Positions 42,183 to 51,370 of a stretch of 64,000 nucleotides of DNA are shown piece after piece. The notes beneath the pieces are model-generated. The model saw nothing but the letters and a program-made list of their open reading frames with translations, was not told the DNA's origin and searched no databases. Position 1 is the first letter of the stretch. Every line of letters begins with the position of its first letter. The position numbers and the translations under genes are program-made. The stretch is from positions 62,001 through 126,000 of the forward strand of contig CAZWGA010000004.1 of the NCBI GenBank assembly GCA_964633285.1, read 5' to 3'. This stretch comes from 20CM-2-55-15 sp964633285. GTDB lineage: Bacteria > Acidobacteriota > Terriglobia > 20CM-2-55-15.

Positions 42183-43148
42183 ATGCTTTCGGAGTACTAC
42201 ACCGCCGCAAAAAAGGCAGCGGCTGTCGCGGAAAAAGACGGGTTTGGGATCATTAAACTTGCGGGAAGCGAGCGCGTCACCTGGCTGCAGGGCATGATCA
42301 CCAATGACGTTGAAAAGCTTCGTCCGGGCACGGGCTGCTATGCCGCTCATCTGACGCCTCAAGGCAGGATCGTGGCCCATATGCGCGTGCTCATTGACGA
42401 AGAGGCGATCTGGCTTTCGCTGGAGCGCGCCACCGTTGCGAGTCTGATGGCCGCATTTGACAAGCTTCTGATCATGGAAGACGTTCAGATGGAAGATGCA
42501 TCCGGGCAATATTCCGTTATCGCGGTGCTTGGGCCAAACGCTGCGCAGACGCTGGAGTCGTGGATGAACGAACCGTTGCAGGTCACGGCGAAATACGCGC
42601 ACCGGCCATTCGAGGATTGCCGCATTGTTGTTTCGGATGTCGGATATGAAGTCTGGGTGCCCGTTGGACGGACCGACAATATTCTTCGGCGACTGGCTCA
42701 ATCGGGTGCGACGGCCATCGATCGCGGTACGTGGGACGTCCTGCGTACCGAAGCCGGATTGCCTGTCTATGGAGTCGACATCGACGAAAGCACCACGATG
42801 CCCGAGATCGGCGAAGCGGGAATCAGTTACGAAAAAGGTTGTTATATCGGGCAGGAGGTTGTGGCGAAGGTGAAATACATTGGACACGTGAATCGCCGAT
42901 TCGTGGGCCTCATCATTTCAGGGACGGACCTGCCGGACTTGAAAGCTCCTGTTCGAAAAGGAGAGCGCGAAGTCGGCTACGTCACGACGGCGTTGTTTTC
43001 ACCGGGTCTTCAAAAACCGATTGCCCTGGGTTTTGTCAGCAGGGCAGCATACGCGCCGGGAAGCATTGTGGATATTGCCGGGAATGGAAAAACGCTCACG
43101 GCGGAAATTGTCGATCTGCCGTTCAAGATCTCTGAAGTGAATACTTAG
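42183..43148 (+). CDS. folate-binding YgfZ-type protein
   Basis: 321 residues of the GcvT/YgfZ fold with the signature KGCYIGQEVVAK (K-G-C-Y-x-G-Q-E). YgfZ uses folate in the repair or assembly of certain Fe-S enzymes; the isc genes are about 14 kb away. TAAAAT lies 7 bases before the ATG, with no Shine-Dalgarno. The stop overlaps the convergent DnaJ-like gene by 4 bases. Confidence 0.93.
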   Translation: MLSEYYTAAKKAAAVAEKDGFGIIKLAGSERVTWLQGMITNDVEKLRPGTGCYAAHLTPQGRIVAHMRVLIDEEAIWLSLERATVASLMAAFDKLLIMEDVQMEDASGQYSVIAVLGPNAAQTLESWMNEPLQVTAKYAHRPFEDCRIVVSDVGYEVWVPVGRTDNILRRLAQSGATAIDRGTWDVLRTEAGLPVYGVDIDESTTMPEIGEAGISYEKGCYIGQEVVAKVKYIGHVNRRFVGLIISGTDLPDLKAPVRKGEREVGYVTTALFSPGLQKPIALGFVSRAAYAPGSIVDIAGNGKTLTAEIVDLPFKISEVNT

Positions 43149-44095
43149 CTCAAACCGTTGCGCGGCTTGAAATGCGACACGCGCGACAATTCCTCGAATA
43201 GTTTCTTCTCCGCGTCGGTGAGTTCGCGCGGCACGACAACCTTCATACGCACGAAATGATCGCCACGAGTTCCACCTCGCGTGTTCATCCCTTGCCCACG
43301 CAGGCGAAGGCGCTGCCCGGATCCGATTCCAGGTGGCACGCGGATTTCCGCCCTGCCGTCGAGCGTCGGTACTTCGACGGTCGACCCCAGAGCGGCTTCC
43401 CACGGCGTAATTGCGACTTCCACTTCGGTATCGTCGCCTTTTACGGAGAACTGCGAATGCGGTTGTTGCCGCAATCGCACATAAAGGTCCCCACCGTTGG
43501 CGCCACCGCCTGGAATTCGGATTCGTGCATCGTCACGCGCGCCGGGTGGAATGCGAATATCGATGGTCTTCTCGGAGTTTCCAATGCGAACGGTGAGTTT
43601 ACGCAGCGCGCCCCGATGCATTTCTTCCAGGGGAAGCATCAGTTCGGTTTCCGCGTCTGCCCGTCCCATCCTTGGGCCCGTGCGTGGACGGCTTCCGGAA
43701 GCCTGGCCCGAACCAAAGCCGCCGACGCCGAAAAGCATTTCAAAGAAATCGCTGAAAGCGTTCCCGCGCTGTTGCTGGGCGCGGTTGAACAGATCGTCCA
43801 TATTGACGTTGTTGCCGCCGGTCTGAAAACCACCCCAATTGGGGGGTGGCGTAAACTCCGCGCCGTTTTTCCAGTTGCCTCCGAGTTGGTCGTAGCGCTG
43901 GCGTTTCTCCGCATCACTGAGTACTTCGTAAGCTTCCTGAATCTCTTTGAACTTTTCTTCGGACTGCTTGTTGTTGGGATTGAGGTCCGGATGGTATTTG
44001 CGGGCGAGTTTGCGATAGGCCTTCTTGATGTCTTCTTCCCTGGCCGTCCTGGCCACACCAAGAATCTCGTAATAGTCTCGGAACTTTACCGGCAT
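43145..44095 (-). CDS. CbpA-like DnaJ co-chaperone
   Basis: 316 residues. J-domain (about 5-70) with HPDLNP, a Gly/Phe-rich linker, then two C-terminal substrate domains; the zinc-finger CxxCxGxG repeats of DnaJ are absent, which identifies the CbpA/DjlA-like type II class. It works with DnaK-type chaperones, none of which is encoded here apart from HscA. Confidence 0.92.
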   Translation of the reverse strand: MPVKFRDYYEILGVARTAREEDIKKAYRKLARKYHPDLNPNNKQSEEKFKEIQEAYEVLSDAEKRQRYDQLGGNWKNGAEFTPPPNWGGFQTGGNNVNMDDLFNRAQQQRGNAFSDFFEMLFGVGGFGSGQASGSRPRTGPRMGRADAETELMLPLEEMHRGALRKLTVRIGNSEKTIDIRIPPGARDDARIRIPGGGANGGDLYVRLRQQPHSQFSVKGDDTEVEVAITPWEAALGSTVEVPTLDGRAEIRVPPGIGSGQRLRLRGQGMNTRGGTRGDHFVRMKVVVPRELTDAEKKLFEELSRVSHFKPRNGLS

Positions 44096-44108
44096 GTTTT
44101 CGACTTTA

Positions 44109-44930
44109 CTACAGTGTGACTTCGAGTCCTTCGCGTGCGGCGATCACATTCGGATAGAGTTTTCGCGCATTCTCCAGAATCGCTTCGACGTCATTATCTT
44201 CGTGATAAGGATCATGGTGGAAAAGAGCAATCTTTTTCACTCCAGCCTGCATTCCGGTTTCGATGGCCTGCTTCCAACTGCTGTGTCCCCATCCCACGTG
44301 ATCCGGCAATTCTTCCGGTGTGTACTGAGAATCGACAATAAAGAAATCCGCATCTTTCGCCAGAGTCGCGATGTTTTTGTCGCTCCAATCCAGGCCGTGT
44401 TCGACATCCGTGCAGTATGAAATGACTTTTCCATTTTGCATGATTCGATAACCGACGCAGCCCTGCGGATGATTCAGAGGCAGCACCAGGATTCTCGTGT
44501 CGGCTACCGTAAAAGTGCCTTCGACAAGATCTACATATTCCCGCGAGCAGGGCAGCTTCGACATATCGACGGGGAAATACGGGTTCGCCATCATTCCCGC
44601 AAGCGCATCCATCACAAGATTTGCGTCGCGCCGTCCTGCGAAATAGAAAGTGAAATGATTACGGGGATCATACAGCGGACGAAAAAAGGGAACGCCCTGA
44701 ATATGGTCGAGATGGAAGTGACTGAAAAAAACGTGCGCGCTGATCGGCTTTGTCCCGAATTCCTGCTGCAGCTCATTTCCAAGGAGGCGAATCCCTGTGC
44801 CGCCGTCAAAAATCAGAATCTGATTCGAGTCCGATCGCACTTCGATACATGAGGTATTACCGCCATAACCCATGTTTTCTTTCTGTGGCGTCGGAGTCGA
44901 TCCTCGAACTCCCCAGAACCGCACGCGCAT
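44109..44930 (-). CDS. metallo-beta-lactamase-fold hydrolase
   Basis: 273 residues. The metal site is HFHLDHIQG (HxHxDH), with further ligands in LPLNHPQG, DVEHGLD and FHHDP. The first strand MRVRFWGVRGSTPTPQ with GGNTSCIEV is typical of a large uncharacterised MBL group that includes cyclic-nucleotide phosphodiesterase-like proteins. GGGGAG precedes the ATG. It is 14 bp upstream of the CbpA gene stop. Confidence 0.9.
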   Translation of the reverse strand: MRVRFWGVRGSTPTPQKENMGYGGNTSCIEVRSDSNQILIFDGGTGIRLLGNELQQEFGTKPISAHVFFSHFHLDHIQGVPFFRPLYDPRNHFTFYFAGRRDANLVMDALAGMMANPYFPVDMSKLPCSREYVDLVEGTFTVADTRILVLPLNHPQGCVGYRIMQNGKVISYCTDVEHGLDWSDKNIATLAKDADFFIVDSQYTPEELPDHVGWGHSSWKQAIETGMQAGVKKIALFHHDPYHEDNDVEAILENARKLYPNVIAAREGLEVTL

Positions 44931-44974
44931 AAACTAAACTCCCCAGGAATCCGGCAGTATAAATAGTTGTCCAA

Positions 44975-46117
44975 CTAAACTTCAAGGAACTTGGGAATTT
45001 TAACCAGGTTCCGGCATCCGTTTTTTGTAACAAAAACGACGTCCTCGAGTCGCACGCCGCCCATTCCTGAATAATAAAGGCCCGGCTCAACAGTTACGAC
45101 ATTTCCTGCTCGAAGGTGATTCTTCTGCCTGCTGCCGAACGCCGGCGCCTCATGAATATCGAGTCCCAACCCGTGTCCGGTTCCGTGAAAGAATCCCTGC
45201 ATGCGGCCTCCAGCCATGCCGGTTTCAAAGCCTTCGCTTTTGAAGTAGGCGAGAATTTCGTTGTGGATTTCATAAGCATTCTCCCCGTCGCGGATCCGGC
45301 GAAAGCCGATCTCCTGCCCGCGGCCTACACAATAGTATGCATGCTTTAATCGATCAGAGGCCCGGCCGCGGACGACGGTGCGGGTGATGTCGCCGAAATA
45401 TCCCGTCCGTTCGGATCTTGGAAAGATATCCATGATGATCGGCGTGTTGGCTCGAATGTGGCCGCTGCCCTGATTGTGCGGATCCACGCATTGTTCTCCC
45501 GAAGCCGCAATCGTGTGACTTGGGACGAATCCCTGCGACATGACGGCGGTATTGATGATCCGCTTCAGGATTTCCGATGTCAGCCTCGTTCCGTCGAGAT
45601 ACAGATATCCATCCCTGCGGATTTCCGTTCGTCGAATAGCTTCAATTCCGGCTTGCATTCCATTCTCGGCAGCACGAAGCGATGCGCGGATGTGGCGAAG
45701 CTCAGCGGGTGTTTTGAATTCACGTTCCGGCCAGAATGGATCTGCCTGCGGCTCAACCCGAATTCTTCGTTCCGCAAGCTGGTGGGCAAGCCCTGCCGGG
45801 AACGACGAAGGCACTTCCACGCTTCGAATGTGCATGTCTTCCAAAGTTTCGGCAATCACCTGTGCTGAAGTTGGAAAGGCGACACCGCGATCCTTCCATC
45901 GTTTCGCATAATGGGAGTACGCCAACACCTTGTCGACGCCGGCCTGATCTTTGGCGCGGTCGAGCTCCAGATCGTTCATGACCAGGTATCGCTTCCCGCG
46001 TTTTTGAATGAAGACGAAAGGATCGGGCGCAAAAAACCCGGTCGCCCACAGCATATTGGCGTCGGTTTCACTGGCGCTGTAGATCAATCGCGCGTCGGCC
46101 TTGGCAGGTTTGGGCAT
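44975..46117 (-). CDS. M24-family Xaa-Pro peptidase
   Basis: 380 residues. Creatinase-like N-terminal domain and catalytic domain with ligands in IIMDIFPRS, DITRTVVRG, HGTGHGLGLDIHEAP, VTVEPGLYY and VRLEDVV. It is a second, distantly related M24 enzyme in the window. Divergent from the CinA-like gene 35 bp away. Confidence 0.92.
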   Translation of the reverse strand: MPKPAKADARLIYSASETDANMLWATGFFAPDPFVFIQKRGKRYLVMNDLELDRAKDQAGVDKVLAYSHYAKRWKDRGVAFPTSAQVIAETLEDMHIRSVEVPSSFPAGLAHQLAERRIRVEPQADPFWPEREFKTPAELRHIRASLRAAENGMQAGIEAIRRTEIRRDGYLYLDGTRLTSEILKRIINTAVMSQGFVPSHTIAASGEQCVDPHNQGSGHIRANTPIIMDIFPRSERTGYFGDITRTVVRGRASDRLKHAYYCVGRGQEIGFRRIRDGENAYEIHNEILAYFKSEGFETGMAGGRMQGFFHGTGHGLGLDIHEAPAFGSRQKNHLRAGNVVTVEPGLYYSGMGGVRLEDVVFVTKNGCRNLVKIPKFLEV

Positions 46118-46152
46118 GTTATAGTCAGGTCCTTGAATGAGCGCGTCGACAA

Positions 46153-46890
46153 ATGGCGAAAACGGCTGGCATTCTCGTAATCGGCAATGAAATCCTCTCA
46201 GGAAAAACGATCGATGAAAACTCGCCCTACCTCGCGCGCGAGCTGAGAAGTCTCGGAGTCGACGTCCGGAGAATCTCCGTTATCCCGGATGAACTCGATC
46301 TCATTTGCGGCGACGTCCGATCCTTTTCCAAATCGTACGATTACGTTTTTACCACAGGTGGAGTGGGGCCGACGCACGATGACGTTACCATGGAAGCCAT
46401 CGCAGCCGCATTCGGCCGGAAGACGGAGCGTCATCCCGAACTCGAGGCGGTCCTGCGGCAATACTATTCGCCGGACCTCGTTGGCGGCAATCTGCGCATG
46501 GCCGATATTCCTGAAGGCGCGCGGCTTGTTGGCGGCAAGGGGGCGTGGTTTCCCGTAGTCGCTGTGGAAAATGTTTTTATCTTTCCGGGAGTGCCGGAGA
46601 TCCTTCGCCGAAAGTTCGAACGGATCAAAGAAATGTTCCGGGAGGCTCCGTTTTACCTTCGCGAAATCTATCTTCGAGCGGACGAGGGCCAGATCGCTGG
46701 AATTCTGAATTGCCTTCTCGCGGACTTTCCGGAATTGCTCCTCGGTTCCTATCCGTACTTCGACAATCCGGTGTACTCCATCAAATTGACGTTGGAATCG
46801 AAGGATGATGGCTATCTGGACCGGGCGCAACGGAGACTTCTTGCCGACTTGGGAAAGATTGATTTGCACCCATTGCAGGGAAGTATGTAG
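46153..46890 (+). CDS. CinA-family molybdopterin-binding domain protein
   Basis: 245 residues. MoaB/Mog-like domain: ILVIGNEILSGKTID and FTTGGVGPTHDD. Only the N-terminal CinA module is present; the C-terminal NMN-amidohydrolase (PncC) domain found in full-length CinA is missing. Role possibly in nucleotide or pyridine-nucleotide cleavage, or purely binding. Confidence 0.9.
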   Translation: MAKTAGILVIGNEILSGKTIDENSPYLARELRSLGVDVRRISVIPDELDLICGDVRSFSKSYDYVFTTGGVGPTHDDVTMEAIAAAFGRKTERHPELEAVLRQYYSPDLVGGNLRMADIPEGARLVGGKGAWFPVVAVENVFIFPGVPEILRRKFERIKEMFREAPFYLREIYLRADEGQIAGILNCLLADFPELLLGSYPYFDNPVYSIKLTLESKDDGYLDRAQRRLLADLGKIDLHPLQGSM

Positions 46891-46920
46891 ACAGCCGCGG
46901 GCTTTATGCCTTGCGTTCTC

Positions 46921-47808
46921 TCACGAAAACAACGTTGGCTGTGCCAGCGGAATATCGTTGAGAACTTCCGCAAATCCCAGCTTCCGGCACAACGGATCGA
47001 GCAAACGCCGGTCGCCACGGCGATAGCGAAGAGATTCAGCCGACACTTCGATCGGCGCCTCACAGCAGATTGTTGCCAGCTTCCGGCTGATCCGCACCGT
47101 TTCCATGTTTTCGCGAATGCGCCGCAGGATTTCGTCGCGTCCTCGAAATGCCATTCGCAAAGACAGATCGGGATTCGCTGCTTCTTCGACATTCCCGCAG
47201 ACAGAGAGAATCTGGCGCGCTGTCTTTTCGCCGACTCCCATAACGCCGGGAATATTGTCGACATGATCTCCGTGCAGCGCGAGCAGATCCGGAATCTGCG
47301 AAGGCGCAACCCCGAATTTCTCCCTCACCCCGGCTTCATCGAGCCAGCGTTCCCTTGCGATGTCGTACACGCGGACTTTTTCCGATACGAGCTGGGACAT
47401 GTCCTTATCCCCTGTGACGACGACTACGGCATGACCCGCCGCGGACATGCGCACCGCAATGGTGCCGATAACATCGTCGGCCTCGAATCCATCGACGTCG
47501 ATGCAACGGACCCCAACCGCCTCGGTGATTTTCCTGCAGTATTCGAATTGCGGTGTGAGATCTTCCGGAGGCTGCTTTCGATTCGCCTTGTATCCCGCGA
47601 ACATTTCATTCCGGAATGATGTGTCTCCTTCGAAGGCGGCAGCCACGTATTCGGGCTTCCGCTCCTTGATGATCCGAAGCAGCGTGCGCAGATAGCCGAG
47701 GACCGCATTGGTCAGCATTCCAGACGGAGCCGTGATGTTATCCGGCAGGGCATGATAGGCGCGAAAGATGTAGTTCATCGCGTCAATCACGTAAACGGAG
47801 TTGTTCAT
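46921..47808 (-). CDS. 5'-3' exonuclease (FEN-like, PolA N-terminal type)
   Basis: 295 residues. Stand-alone 5' nuclease: YVIDAMNYIFRAYHAL, GFEADDVIGTIA, VTGDKDMSQLV and the helix-hairpin-helix GVMGVGEKTA. All metal-site Asp/Glu are in place. It processes flap and RNA-primer ends. Overlaps the thioesterase gene by 4 bases (ATGA), last gene of an operon of six. Confidence 0.93.
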   Translation of the reverse strand: MNNSVYVIDAMNYIFRAYHALPDNITAPSGMLTNAVLGYLRTLLRIIKERKPEYVAAAFEGDTSFRNEMFAGYKANRKQPPEDLTPQFEYCRKITEAVGVRCIDVDGFEADDVIGTIAVRMSAAGHAVVVVTGDKDMSQLVSEKVRVYDIARERWLDEAGVREKFGVAPSQIPDLLALHGDHVDNIPGVMGVGEKTARQILSVCGNVEEAANPDLSLRMAFRGRDEILRRIRENMETVRISRKLATICCEAPIEVSAESLRYRRGDRRLLDPLCRKLGFAEVLNDIPLAQPTLFS

Positions 47809-48188
47809 GAATTGATGGCCACGGGCTGCCCGTCTTCGTTGACGGCGACATAGACGACTTCGGCTTCCGTAACCCGTACGGTTTCTTTTGTTCCGCGCAC
47901 ACCGATGCGTTCGACTTCAACTTCAACATCGACCGTGATCGAAGTCTGCCCAAGCCGAATGGTCTTCGTATAAAACGTGACCAGGTCTCCCAGATGTACG
48001 GGAGCCACGAACACGACTTCGTGCATCGCCTTCGTGACAAATTTTCTGGGGAATTGCCGCCGGCACTCGATGCCGCCGGCCAGATCGATGTAGCTCAGGA
48101 TGACGCCGCCGAAGACAGTGCCGTGCGCATTCGTGTCCTTCGGCAACATTGTGATTCGGATCGCGGGAAATCTGCCAGTGGAGTTCAT
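47805..48188 (-). CDS. acyl-CoA thioesterase (hotdog fold)
   Basis: 127 residues of the YciA/BACH type: TNAHGTVFGGVILSYIDLAGGI is the hotdog helix with its Asn, and FVAPVHLGDLVTFYTKTIRLG the second strand pair. Hydrolyses acyl-CoA. It overlaps both neighbours by 4 bases, so is translationally coupled within the operon. Confidence 0.93.
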   Translation of the reverse strand: MNSTGRFPAIRITMLPKDTNAHGTVFGGVILSYIDLAGGIECRRQFPRKFVTKAMHEVVFVAPVHLGDLVTFYTKTIRLGQTSITVDVEVEVERIGVRGTKETVRVTEAEVVYVAVNEDGQPVAINS

Positions 48189-48814
48189 TTCAGGAACGGA
48201 TTGTATCTTCTTTCGTGGCCAATAGTGGTCGACTTGCCGTGCCCGGGAATGACGAGGGTGTCGTCATCGAAAGGCATGAGTTTCTTCTGAATGGAATTCA
48301 TGATCTGCGGCAGCGATCCACCCCACAAATCCGTGCGGCCGATGCTTTGGAGGAACAGGGTGTCGCCGGTAAATAAAACGTTGCGGTTTCCGGCAAGATG
48401 GAAAGTGGTGCTGCCCGGCGTATGGCCGGGAGTGTGAATGACACCCATCTCGACGCTGCTGCAGCCGACGGCATCGCCGTCCTCGACGAACTGGTCGATG
48501 ACCCCGCGTTTCGGCATCGGCATACCGATCCACTGCGCCTGCACGTCGAGCTTCTCAAACATGAACAAATCGTCTTTGTGAATCGCAGCGGGCGTCTGTG
48601 CGAGTTCCTGTAATTCGTAAATTGCGCCGACGTGATCGATATGCGTGTGCGTGCACACGATCTGCTTTGGAGTGAGGCCCTGTTTCTTCAAACGATCCAG
48701 AATCTCTATCGGATCGCCGCCGGGATCGATCACGATCGCCTCACGAGTCTCCTCGTCTGCGAGAATCGTGCAATTGCACTGAAGTACTCCAACCGGAAAA
48801 GTTTCAATGATCAT
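48185..48814 (-). CDS. glyoxalase II-like MBL hydrolase
   Basis: 209 residues. HxHxDH motif THTHIDHVGAI, further ligands in HTPGHTPGST, GDTL and the C-terminal PGHG. It fits a glyoxalase II/persulfide-dioxygenase-related thioester hydrolase. Overlaps both adjacent genes by 4 bases. Confidence 0.92.
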   Translation of the reverse strand: MIIETFPVGVLQCNCTILADEETREAIVIDPGGDPIEILDRLKKQGLTPKQIVCTHTHIDHVGAIYELQELAQTPAAIHKDDLFMFEKLDVQAQWIGMPMPKRGVIDQFVEDGDAVGCSSVEMGVIHTPGHTPGSTTFHLAGNRNVLFTGDTLFLQSIGRTDLWGGSLPQIMNSIQKKLMPFDDDTLVIPGHGKSTTIGHERRYNPFLK

Positions 48815-49239
48815 TTGACTTCACTCGCTCCGGCCACCTTCAGCGTTCCGCGGGCGGCTCCCGGCCGGTTTTTGATATCCGCGCTTCCTATCAGCTTTTC
48901 GCCGCGGGGTGGAAGTTTCTGGCTGACCACGAGTTTGTCGGAATAGAGCACTCGTCCATCTTTATCAAGGTACGTCGCATCAAGTTGAATCTGATCGTAA
49001 GTAAATCTATCGCTGTCGTTGCGAAAGCCGATGATCCAACCCGGCCGGGTTCCCTGCAATTCAGGACGAAACTCTGTGCGCGTGATGACAATGTCGTTCA
49101 CCGGATTCGGCCGCCGGAGCAGGCCTGTGACCTGGCTCCCGTATTGCCGGATTCCCAGCACGATGATGATGCCAATCAGCACGAGACGCCTTGCGGCAAT
49201 CCATTGCCGCGAACGCAGGAATTCGAGCGTTGATGACAT
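48811..49239 (-). CDS. membrane-anchored FxLYD-like protein
   Basis: 142 residues. One N-terminal helix (RRLVLIGIIIVLGI) and a beta-rich periplasmic domain containing IIGFRNDSDRFTYDQIQLDATYLDKDG, similar to FxLYD/DUF3426-type modules. It sits directly behind the HtrA protease gene with no gap, which suggests an envelope role. No family name is certain. Confidence 0.78.
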   Translation of the reverse strand: MSSTLEFLRSRQWIAARRLVLIGIIIVLGIRQYGSQVTGLLRRPNPVNDIVITRTEFRPELQGTRPGWIIGFRNDSDRFTYDQIQLDATYLDKDGRVLYSDKLVVSQKLPPRGEKLIGSADIKNRPGAARGTLKVAGASEVK

Positions 49240-50400
49240 TTATTTCCTTGGCGTGTCTCCCAGCGTGATCGGGACTTCAACTCTCCTGTTGTTGCGAAGA
49301 AGCGTGATCGTGACTTTGTCTCCTGGCTTGTATCGATCGATCTCGGAGCCTAACTCCTGCACCGAAGTTATGGCCTTGCCCTGAAACTGGAGAATCACAT
49401 CGCCGCCGATCGGTATGCTGCGAAAACCGAAGCGCACTTGTTCGGTCGCCTCGCGGACCCCTGCCTGTGCGGCGGGGCTGTTCGGATAAACATCGACCAC
49501 CATCAATCCTGAATCGGTATCCAGCCGCAGAGCTCTTGCAAGTCCGGGATTCTCGGACAAGTTCACAATGCCGCGGATGCCAAGAAAGGGATGCCGGACA
49601 TAACCGGTGGTCAGCAGGTCGGCGGTAATGCGCCTTACTGTGTCCGCGGGGATCGCGAATCCAATACCTGTGCTTTGAGCGACGATTGCCGAGTTGATGC
49701 CGATGATCTGGCCCTGGCTGTTGAGAAGAGGGCCGCCGGAATTGCCGGGGTTGATCGCGGCATCGGTCTGGATGATGTCCTCAATGAGTCGGCCGTTTTC
49801 CGTCTGAATCGACCTGCCCAGCGAACTGATGATCCCTGTCGTCAACGTGCGCTCCAGACCGTATGGATTTCCTATTGCCAGAACTTTCTGTCCAACTTGA
49901 AGGCCGCGCGACGTGCCGAGCGGGATCGGCGTCACCTTCCCCCGGGGGACCTTGATTTGGATGACTGCCAAATCGTTGTTCGCATCGGCGCCGACGACAG
50001 TGGCATCGACTTTCGTTTTATCGGGCAGCGTCACTTCCAGGCGTTCGGAATCTCGAACGACATGGTAGTTCGTCACGATGTGGCCCTGATCGTCGATCAC
50101 CGCTCCTGAGCCTGTTCCGGATTCCATGGGAACCGGGCGGAGGAAAAAGTCATAGCGCAGAGTTGTAGTTGTAATGTTCACGACACCGCCGCTGTAGCGT
50201 TGGTAAACGTCGATGTTGTTCTTTTCTTCGTCGCTGAGTCCCGCGGCCGGCGCGGGATAGGTCAGGCCGGCGGGAGACGCCCAACTGACCTCGGGCGGTC
50301 TCGAGAGCTCGGATCGAAGCGGTCTCCACTCGAGCAAAACATAAACCATCGCGGCGGTAATGACGGAACTGAGAAATGCAACCTTGATCAGATTCTTCAT
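49240..50400 (-). CDS. HtrA/Deg-type serine protease
   Basis: 386 residues. N-terminal membrane anchor, trypsin-like protease with His in TNYHVV, Asp in NNDLAVIQ and Ser in NPGNSGGPL, then a single PDZ domain (FGFRSIPIGGDVILQFQGKAI). DegS/DegP-like envelope quality control. Overlaps the upstream TGS GTPase gene by 4 bases. Confidence 0.95.
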   Translation of the reverse strand: MKNLIKVAFLSSVITAAMVYVLLEWRPLRSELSRPPEVSWASPAGLTYPAPAAGLSDEEKNNIDVYQRYSGGVVNITTTTLRYDFFLRPVPMESGTGSGAVIDDQGHIVTNYHVVRDSERLEVTLPDKTKVDATVVGADANNDLAVIQIKVPRGKVTPIPLGTSRGLQVGQKVLAIGNPYGLERTLTTGIISSLGRSIQTENGRLIEDIIQTDAAINPGNSGGPLLNSQGQIIGINSAIVAQSTGIGFAIPADTVRRITADLLTTGYVRHPFLGIRGIVNLSENPGLARALRLDTDSGLMVVDVYPNSPAAQAGVREATEQVRFGFRSIPIGGDVILQFQGKAITSVQELGSEIDRYKPGDKVTITLLRNNRRVEVPITLGDTPRK

Positions 50401-51353
50401 ACGTGCAACTCCAGAACATCGCCTTCCGTAATCACGAAATCGCGCGGGACCATGATTCCGTCCACTTTTCCCTCACCCCAGATACGGGCGTATTTGAGGT
50501 TTTCCACAAAATCGCGATGCACTTTCTCGGCGACGTCCAAAACAGTGCTCCCCCGGTTAACCACATACGGGTCGGCAAAATCCGGTTTCTTGCCCGGAAC
50601 CTTGGTGTAAACCCGAACCACATCCAGAAAATCGTACACGACTCGCTTGAACTCTCCTATCTGCTCAGCAGACGCCGTCAAAGCCGAAAAGGTTGTCAAA
50701 CCGGTTCCATCCTGAAGGATTTCGCGGACGATTGCGGCGCGTTCCGCCGCTCCAGTGGCATCATTCTTATTGCCCACGATCAGGACCTTCATGACGTGGA
50801 GATCGGCATGCGCCGCTTCGAGGCGGCCTCGCGTTTCGTCCATCTTCTCGAGTACATCGTCATCGGACAGATCCATCACCCAAAGAACGGCATCGGCATT
50901 TCGAATGATCTGCGGGACCCAGGATTCCATGAACTCGTTGGAAATCGGCGGCAGATCGACCAACTGCAGACGGACGTTTTCAAAAAGCATCATTCCGGGA
51001 ATGGGAGTCCGGGTCGTAAATGGATAATCGGCCACCTCCGGAGTTGCGTGCGTTAAGACGCGAATCAGTTGAGATTTACCTGAATTCGGCGCCCCGGCCA
51101 GCGCGATCTGCCGCGCACCCTCGCGCTCAACCACAAATGATTCACGGCGGCCGCCTTTCTTGTGATCCTGTTCCGATTCCTTTCGCAATGCAGACATCTT
51201 TTTTTTGAGATCCGCCTGCAGTTTTTCCGTCCCTTTGTGCCGCGGGATGGTGGACATCATTTCTTCGAGCGCAGCGATCCTGTCTTCGACGGTTTCCGCT
51301 TGTTTGAATCGCCTTTCAGCCTCCATGTATTGAGGCGTCAGATTCGCAGGCAT
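50397..51353 (-). CDS. TGS-domain GTPase (DRG/Obg-like)
   Basis: 318 residues. Coiled N-terminus, G1 AGAPNSGKSQLIRVL, G3 DLPP, G4 GNKND, then a C-terminal TGS domain (PYVVNRGSTVLDVAEKVHRDF). Related to Drg/RbgA-like ribosome-linked GTPases. The ATG at 51353 has no Shine-Dalgarno but TATCCT with a TG extension lies 7 bases upstream; a longer frame to 51401 overlaps the MFS gene and is rejected. It heads a six-gene overlapping operon. Confidence 0.9.
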   Translation of the reverse strand: MPANLTPQYMEAERRFKQAETVEDRIAALEEMMSTIPRHKGTEKLQADLKKKMSALRKESEQDHKKGGRRESFVVEREGARQIALAGAPNSGKSQLIRVLTHATPEVADYPFTTRTPIPGMMLFENVRLQLVDLPPISNEFMESWVPQIIRNADAVLWVMDLSDDDVLEKMDETRGRLEAAHADLHVMKVLIVGNKNDATGAAERAAIVREILQDGTGLTTFSALTASAEQIGEFKRVVYDFLDVVRVYTKVPGKKPDFADPYVVNRGSTVLDVAEKVHRDFVENLKYARIWGEGKVDGIMVPRDFVITEGDVLELHV

Positions 51354-51360
51354 GGAAGAA

Positions 51361-51366
51361 AGGATA
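51361..51366 (-). promoter_or_regulatory. extended -10 box of the six-gene operon
   Basis: TGC-TATCCT followed by 7 bases and the ATG of the TGS GTPase gene on the minus strand. Lies in the 17 bp between it and the MFS stop. Confidence 0.45.
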
Positions 51367-51370
51367 GCAG

